This document shows positions 25,457-27,870 of a stretch of DNA of 27,870 nt, piece after piece. The DNA is from a virus. How positions within the stretch are numbered: position 1 is the first letter of the stretch; each line of letters starts with the position of its first letter. The position numbers and the translations under genes were made by a program. The notes beneath the pieces are model-generated. The model ran no database searches and was not told the DNA's origin. It saw only the letters and a program-made list of their open reading frames with translations. Where the stretch lies: positions 1-27,870 of the IMG/VR virus record IMGVR_UViG_3300035187_000277; one strand, given 5' to 3'.

Positions 25457-25924
25457 TCACCTCATTAAGGCAGCTTCTGCCGCACGGCGACGGGTAAGGC
25501 CGGGAAGAACTCGACCGGCAGCTTTATTCCAGAGCATACATTGGTCTGCTGCACCATCCCAGTCCCCTGCATCAATACGTTTCTTGAACGTGGAAACCCG
25601 ATAGTTCCCTAAGCCACAATTGTAAGCCCAGCTTGTCACGGCGGCAATGCGTCTTGGTAATGCAGTCTGAAGTTTGGGAGACATCTTAAAAAGCCCCCTG
25701 ACAAAGTACTCAACGTGATGATCCAGCGCATCTTCACACTGCTCAATCGTCCAGATCGTGCCGGGATTAATTTCAGGGCCAGTTGCACCCCAGCCGATTG
25801 TCCAAGGATGTCCACGGGTTCCGGGGTCGGGATAAGCTGTTACACGTCCGTCAGGCAAACGCTTTGCCAGCCCTTCAAAAGGCTTAATTAATACATCCTT
25901 GCAAAGCTTCTTAGCCTCATTCAC
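25457..25924 (-). CDS. GH24 lysozyme (endolysin)
   Basis: Peptidoglycan muramidase of T4-lysozyme type, 155 residues from the GTG at 25924. Motifs: KPFEGL with catalytic E17, AYPDPG with D33, PWTIGWG with T42, then WAYNCGLGNYRVSTF and WNKAAGRVLPGLTRRRAAE, matching the GH24 plan. The gap between E17 and D33 is a few residues longer than in the simplest members. No signal peptide, so it should be cytoplasmic and released by the holin. GTG 25924 is chosen because it has GAGA upstream and an 8-base overlap with the previous stop; a TTG at 25939 in frame has no ribosome site. It follows the small membrane proteins in a lysis cassette. Confidence 0.93.
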   Translation of the reverse strand: MNEAKKLCKDVLIKPFEGLAKRLPDGRVTAYPDPGTRGHPWTIGWGATGPEINPGTIWTIEQCEDALDHHVEYFVRGLFKMSPKLQTALPRRIAAVTSWAYNCGLGNYRVSTFKKRIDAGDWDGAADQCMLWNKAAGRVLPGLTRRRAAEAALMR

Positions 25925-26099
25925 CAGATTTCTCAGCAATCAATCGGTTGACGTGTTCCCAAAGCGCGTGAATCTGCCTATCGTGGTCCTTCTCCAAGTA
26001 ATCAAGCCGAGTCTTAATGGTCACGGCATAAACGGCCACGCCAACAAGCGCAACCCCCAAGAACCAAACCCTTGCGAGGGAATCGATCAAGGCTTCCAC
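25917..26099 (-). CDS. Small one-TM lysis-cassette membrane protein, 60 aa
   Basis: Residues 10-28 (RVWFLGVALVGVAVYAVTI) form one membrane segment, followed by a charged helix (KTRLDYLEKDHDRQIHALWE) likely to be a coiled coil. It starts at GTG 26099 two bases after the upstream stop; AGGTGG is upstream. It sits between a 3-TM holin-like protein and lysozyme, so a role in lysis (holin, antiholin or spanin-like) is inferred. No lipoprotein box or Cys seen, so it is not a two-component o-spanin. Confidence 0.65.
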   Translation of the reverse strand: MEALIDSLARVWFLGVALVGVAVYAVTIKTRLDYLEKDHDRQIHALWEHVNRLIAEKSGE

Positions 26100-26101
26100 G
26101 A

Positions 26102-26590
26102 CTACCCACCTTTGTTGTACTTCTCAATTGATCGTCCTACAAACCAGAACGTAAGCATCATGTTCAGCATGGCAAAGTCGTCCTCGTCATAGGACTTGGT
26201 TAAGACCTCGGCCCAGTTCGCGTTGGTCTGGAAGGCAATCGTTAACCCCGCGACTTTAACAGCCACGTATACGCCAAATGCAATCCAAGTAAGACCGGGG
26301 CGTGTAATAGCAGTAATGAAACTTGCAAGCCATCCTGCCTCTTTAGCAGTCTGAGCCTGTTCTTTAAAAGCCTCTTTAATCGTGTCCATCTGCTGAATGG
26401 AGTAGTCAACATACTTCTCCTCCATCTTGAATTCACCGCGCATCTTCTCCAGATCGGTCTGAAGTTGGAACATGCTGAGTTCATGCTGACGTTCGTTCTT
26501 TTTGTCCAAGAACTTCAAAACCTCGGGGGCAAGCCGAAAGATGCCGCCGAAGATGGAGCCTAAAAGACCGCCGCTAAGTAGCTCAAACAT
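26102..26590 (-). CDS. Putative holin (3-TM, gene-transfer-agent type)
   Basis: 162 residues. N-terminal MFELLSGGLLGSIFGGIFRL is hydrophobic and Gly-rich (to about 27), then a long charged helix (28-85), a hydrophobic pair around 87-120 (WLASFITAITRPGLTWIAFG, then VYVAVKVAGLTIAF), and a last segment at 139-152 (FAMLNMMLTFWFVG). This matches the plan of the '3TM holin' family seen in gene transfer agents and phages, as I remember it. It would form pores releasing lysozyme. AAGGGG lies just upstream of the ATG. Confidence 0.75.
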   Translation of the reverse strand: MFELLSGGLLGSIFGGIFRLAPEVLKFLDKKNERQHELSMFQLQTDLEKMRGEFKMEEKYVDYSIQQMDTIKEAFKEQAQTAKEAGWLASFITAITRPGLTWIAFGVYVAVKVAGLTIAFQTNANWAEVLTKSYDEDDFAMLNMMLTFWFVGRSIEKYNKGG

Positions 26591-26592
26591 AA

Positions 26593-27009
26593 TTACCCCT
26601 TAGCCGTTACGATGTCGGCACCTTTCTTGACCGTTACCTTGCTGCCTTCAACATCAACTTGCATGGGTGGCTCGGCACGATCAAGCTTGTCCAAACGTGT
26701 AATGAGATCCTTGATGACTTCAAACTCAGGCTTTTCCTGCTTCGGTGCAGTACCTGCGATCCCATTCAGCATTTGAATAAGTGCAGTAAGTGAAGCACCA
26801 AGAAGACCCATTACAGCGGCAATTTTCTCGCCATCAAGGAAAAGAGATGCACCAACACCCACGAGCACGATTAAGAAAATATAAAGCAGCCCATCTTCGC
26901 CAATGGCTTTTCCTGCTACTTCTTTGGCCGAGTCTTGTGCTTTAAGCTCTTCAAGCCGAATCTTAGCCTGCGCTTTGAGTACAGCTAGCTCGTGGGTTTT
27001 GTCGTCCAT
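26593..27009 (-). CDS. Two-TM membrane protein, holin-like, 138 aa
   Basis: Unknown. N-terminus (1-35) is a charged helix; residues 41-58 (LLYIFLIVLVGVGASLFL) and 62-84 (KIAAVMGLLGASLTALIQML) are two membrane segments; residues 95-138 are polar, with a helix (EFEVIKDLITRLDKLDRAEP). Its place directly upstream of the 3-TM protein suggests a holin/antiholin or a membrane accessory factor. The ATG at 27009 is adjacent to the previous stop. Confidence 0.65.
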   Translation of the reverse strand: MDDKTHELAVLKAQAKIRLEELKAQDSAKEVAGKAIGEDGLLYIFLIVLVGVGASLFLDGEKIAAVMGLLGASLTALIQMLNGIAGTAPKQEKPEFEVIKDLITRLDKLDRAEPPMQVDVEGSKVTVKKGADIVTAKG

Positions 27010-27171
27010 CTACTCTTCCGCTTTTACTTCAGAGGCTACTTGAAGTTGTGGCGCTACTTGCTCTTGAATGGCTTGTACGATCTGAAACACTTCACCATAA
27101 GGCCGTGTGCCTAGATACCCGATGATGTTGTTCATCAGGGAAAGTTTTACGGTTACGTCTTGGTCGTTCAT
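27010..27171 (-). CDS. Small phage protein, 53 aa
   Basis: Starts with ATG at 27171 overlapping the upstream stop (ATGA) and ends with TAG one base before the next gene's ATG; a GGAG lies upstream. The protein (MNDQDVTVKLSLMNNIIGYL then GTRPYGEVFQIVQAIQEQV, ending VASEVKAEE) is helical and acidic at the end, with no membrane segment. It is a complete, snugly fitted gene in the late operon. I recognise similar short proteins next to phage lysis genes but no function. Confidence 0.8.
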   Translation of the reverse strand: MNDQDVTVKLSLMNNIIGYLGTRPYGEVFQIVQAIQEQVAPQLQVASEVKAEE

Positions 27172-27491
27172 GCTTGGCTCCAAGGAAGTGGTGGGGTAAC
27201 GATAGGTGGGTTAATTTGATTTTCAATCTGCTGCGCTACTGCGGCCTCAGTTGCGTCTTTATCCACACCATTAGCCCATATCCAACCAAGCACTTGATTG
27301 AGCGTCAAGTCAGCATAAGGTGTAAAGCTTGTTTTGCTCTCCACTGGGAATGAGCAAGTGCTGTATACCTGACCTGTGTAAGCGCCATCAGCGCCTGTAC
27401 ATTGCCAGTGCGCCGTAACCACATAATCTTGCCCCTCAGCGGTTTGCGGGATGCAGTTGAGCGCAGAGATTGTCCAAGTAAAAGTTGTCAT
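27168..27491 (-). CDS. Phage hypothetical protein, 107 aa
   Basis: Begins MTTFTWTISALNCIPQTAEG, with AHWQCTGADGAYTGQVYST and LTLNQVLGWIWANGVDKDAT, ending in Pro-rich PIVTPPLPW. I remember this beta-rich 'TWTI...AHWQCT..DG' plan in many phage genomes, usually among late genes near tail and lysis genes. No catalytic motif or membrane segment. GGAG lies eight bases before the ATG; the gene overlaps the upstream stop by four bases (ATGA). Function unknown. Confidence 0.85.
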   Translation of the reverse strand: MTTFTWTISALNCIPQTAEGQDYVVTAHWQCTGADGAYTGQVYSTCSFPVESKTSFTPYADLTLNQVLGWIWANGVDKDATEAAVAQQIENQINPPIVTPPLPWSQA

Positions 27492-27742
27492 GGCTGAACT
27501 CCGATTTGATTTTGCTGCGCTGCTTCATAGGCTGCTACAACCTCTGGTGTCCACGCTGTTTGAGCAATCGCTACCACCTTCTCTGGTTGCCCTGTGAGGT
27601 CTTGTCCTGGTGTTAGGGATGTGCGGTGATAGGTCTTTGTGAGTTCCTTACCGTCTTCCATGATGCGAGTGGCTTCCCGATACAGGATGATGCCGTTCTC
27701 TTGAACGGTAATCTGGTCTATTACTGTTTGTTTCGTAATCAT
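27488..27742 (-). CDS. Phage hypothetical protein, 84 aa
   Basis: Contains VIDQITVQENGIILYREATR, TYHRTSLTPGQDL and AQTAWTPEVVAAYEAAQQNQ. It looks beta-strand rich and lacks membrane or catalytic motifs. Pairs of this and the 107-residue protein recur in phage late regions as I remember. AAAGGAA is six bases upstream of the ATG at 27742, giving the best ribosome site in this part. Function unknown. Confidence 0.8.
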   Translation of the reverse strand: MITKQTVIDQITVQENGIILYREATRIMEDGKELTKTYHRTSLTPGQDLTGQPEKVVAIAQTAWTPEVVAAYEAAQQNQIGVQP

Positions 27743-27764
27743 TTAAGTTCCTTTCGTTAGTCCG

Positions 27765-27785
27765 ATCACACTAATCTGGTGTGAT
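27765..27785. other. Perfect 7-bp inverted repeat at gene boundary
   Basis: ATCACAC (27765-27771) and GTGTGAT (27779-27785) form a perfect 7-bp stem with a 7-base loop TAATCTG. It overlaps the last base of the upstream gene's stop codon and lies in the 42-base gap before the 84-residue protein. There is no T-run on the minus strand after it, so it is a weak terminator candidate; an operator or mRNA-stability hairpin is also possible. Confidence 0.6.
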
Positions 27786-27870
27786 TAAGTGAAATACCTC
27801 AAAATAAATTGAGTTTCTTTCGTTGAAAATGTTGAATTGACAACAGCCCCGCCAGCATTGGTATAAAAAG
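27785..27870 (-). CDS. C-terminal end of an upstream late protein (partial)
   Basis: Only the last 28 complete codons lie in the window, ending NSTFSTKETQFILRYFT then TAA at 27787-27785; the gene continues past the right edge. The frame is open to the edge. The Ser/Thr/Gly-rich, aromatic-ended sequence fits the tail of a structural (possibly tail fibre) protein. It is the gene upstream of the 84-residue protein in the late operon. Product not identified. Confidence 0.6.
   Translation of the reverse strand, partial: FYTNAGGAVVNSTFSTKETQFILRYFT

Noticed and set aside
27836-27868. TTGACA and TATAAA on the + strand near the right edge
   Set aside because: Spacing is 19 bases and the pair lies inside the coding end of a minus-strand gene pointing the other way; likely chance.

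Overview
The window is part of the genome of a tailed bacteriophage, most likely a lytic-type or podovirus-like environmental phage. The evidence is a family A DNA polymerase, a primase-helicase fusion, a GH24 lysozyme with membrane lysis proteins, a P22-gp10-like tail protein and a very large 'polyvalent' virion protein. No integrase, ribosomal RNA, tRNA, insertion sequence or CRISPR array was found. The host cannot be fixed from the sequence. The first two small proteins resemble hypothetical proteins I associate with phages of aquatic or beta-proteobacterial hosts, so a freshwater Gram-negative host is only a guess. Terminase, portal and major capsid genes are not in the window and probably lie beyond its right edge.

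Layout. Positions 1-9780 are on the + strand and form the early/replication module: two small unknown proteins, DNA polymerase A, a Cas4/RecB-like nuclease, an HNH-like protein, a 229-bp non-coding region with a consensus sigma-70 promoter, an SNF2-type helicase, an unknown coiled-coil protein, a zinc-binding ssDNA-binding-like protein, a small helix-turn-helix protein, an intrinsic-terminator-like hairpin, a 959-residue AEP primase-helicase and a small unknown protein. Positions 9777-27870 are on the - strand and form the late module. Read leftward from 27870 it holds the tail end of an upstream gene, three small phage proteins (one, 53 residues, easily missed), two membrane proteins, a one-TM protein, lysozyme, the gp10-like tail protein, a C1q-like fibre, a 1031-residue Gly-rich virion protein, and three proteins of 388, 624 and 2276 residues that resemble a T7 gp14/15/16-style ejection set. 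The two modules converge with their stop codons overlapping in TTAG at 9777-9780.

How it works together (inference). PolA, primase-helicase, ssDNA-binding-like protein, SNF2 helicase and the two nucleases would form a self-sufficient replication and recombination set. Holin-type membrane proteins and lysozyme would release progeny. The tail and internal proteins would deliver the next genome. Genes are tightly packed, with ATGA overlaps and three 8-base overlaps using a GTG start.

Points most worth attention: the polymerase seems to start at an ATT codon, because its first exonuclease motif lies upstream of the first ATG; it carries Leu at the position equivalent to E. coli Phe762; a consensus promoter precedes a structured non-coding stretch that matches no RNA I know; a perfect EF-hand-like loop sits inside the HNH-like protein; and the middle of the 2276-residue gene is far more AT-rich than its ends.
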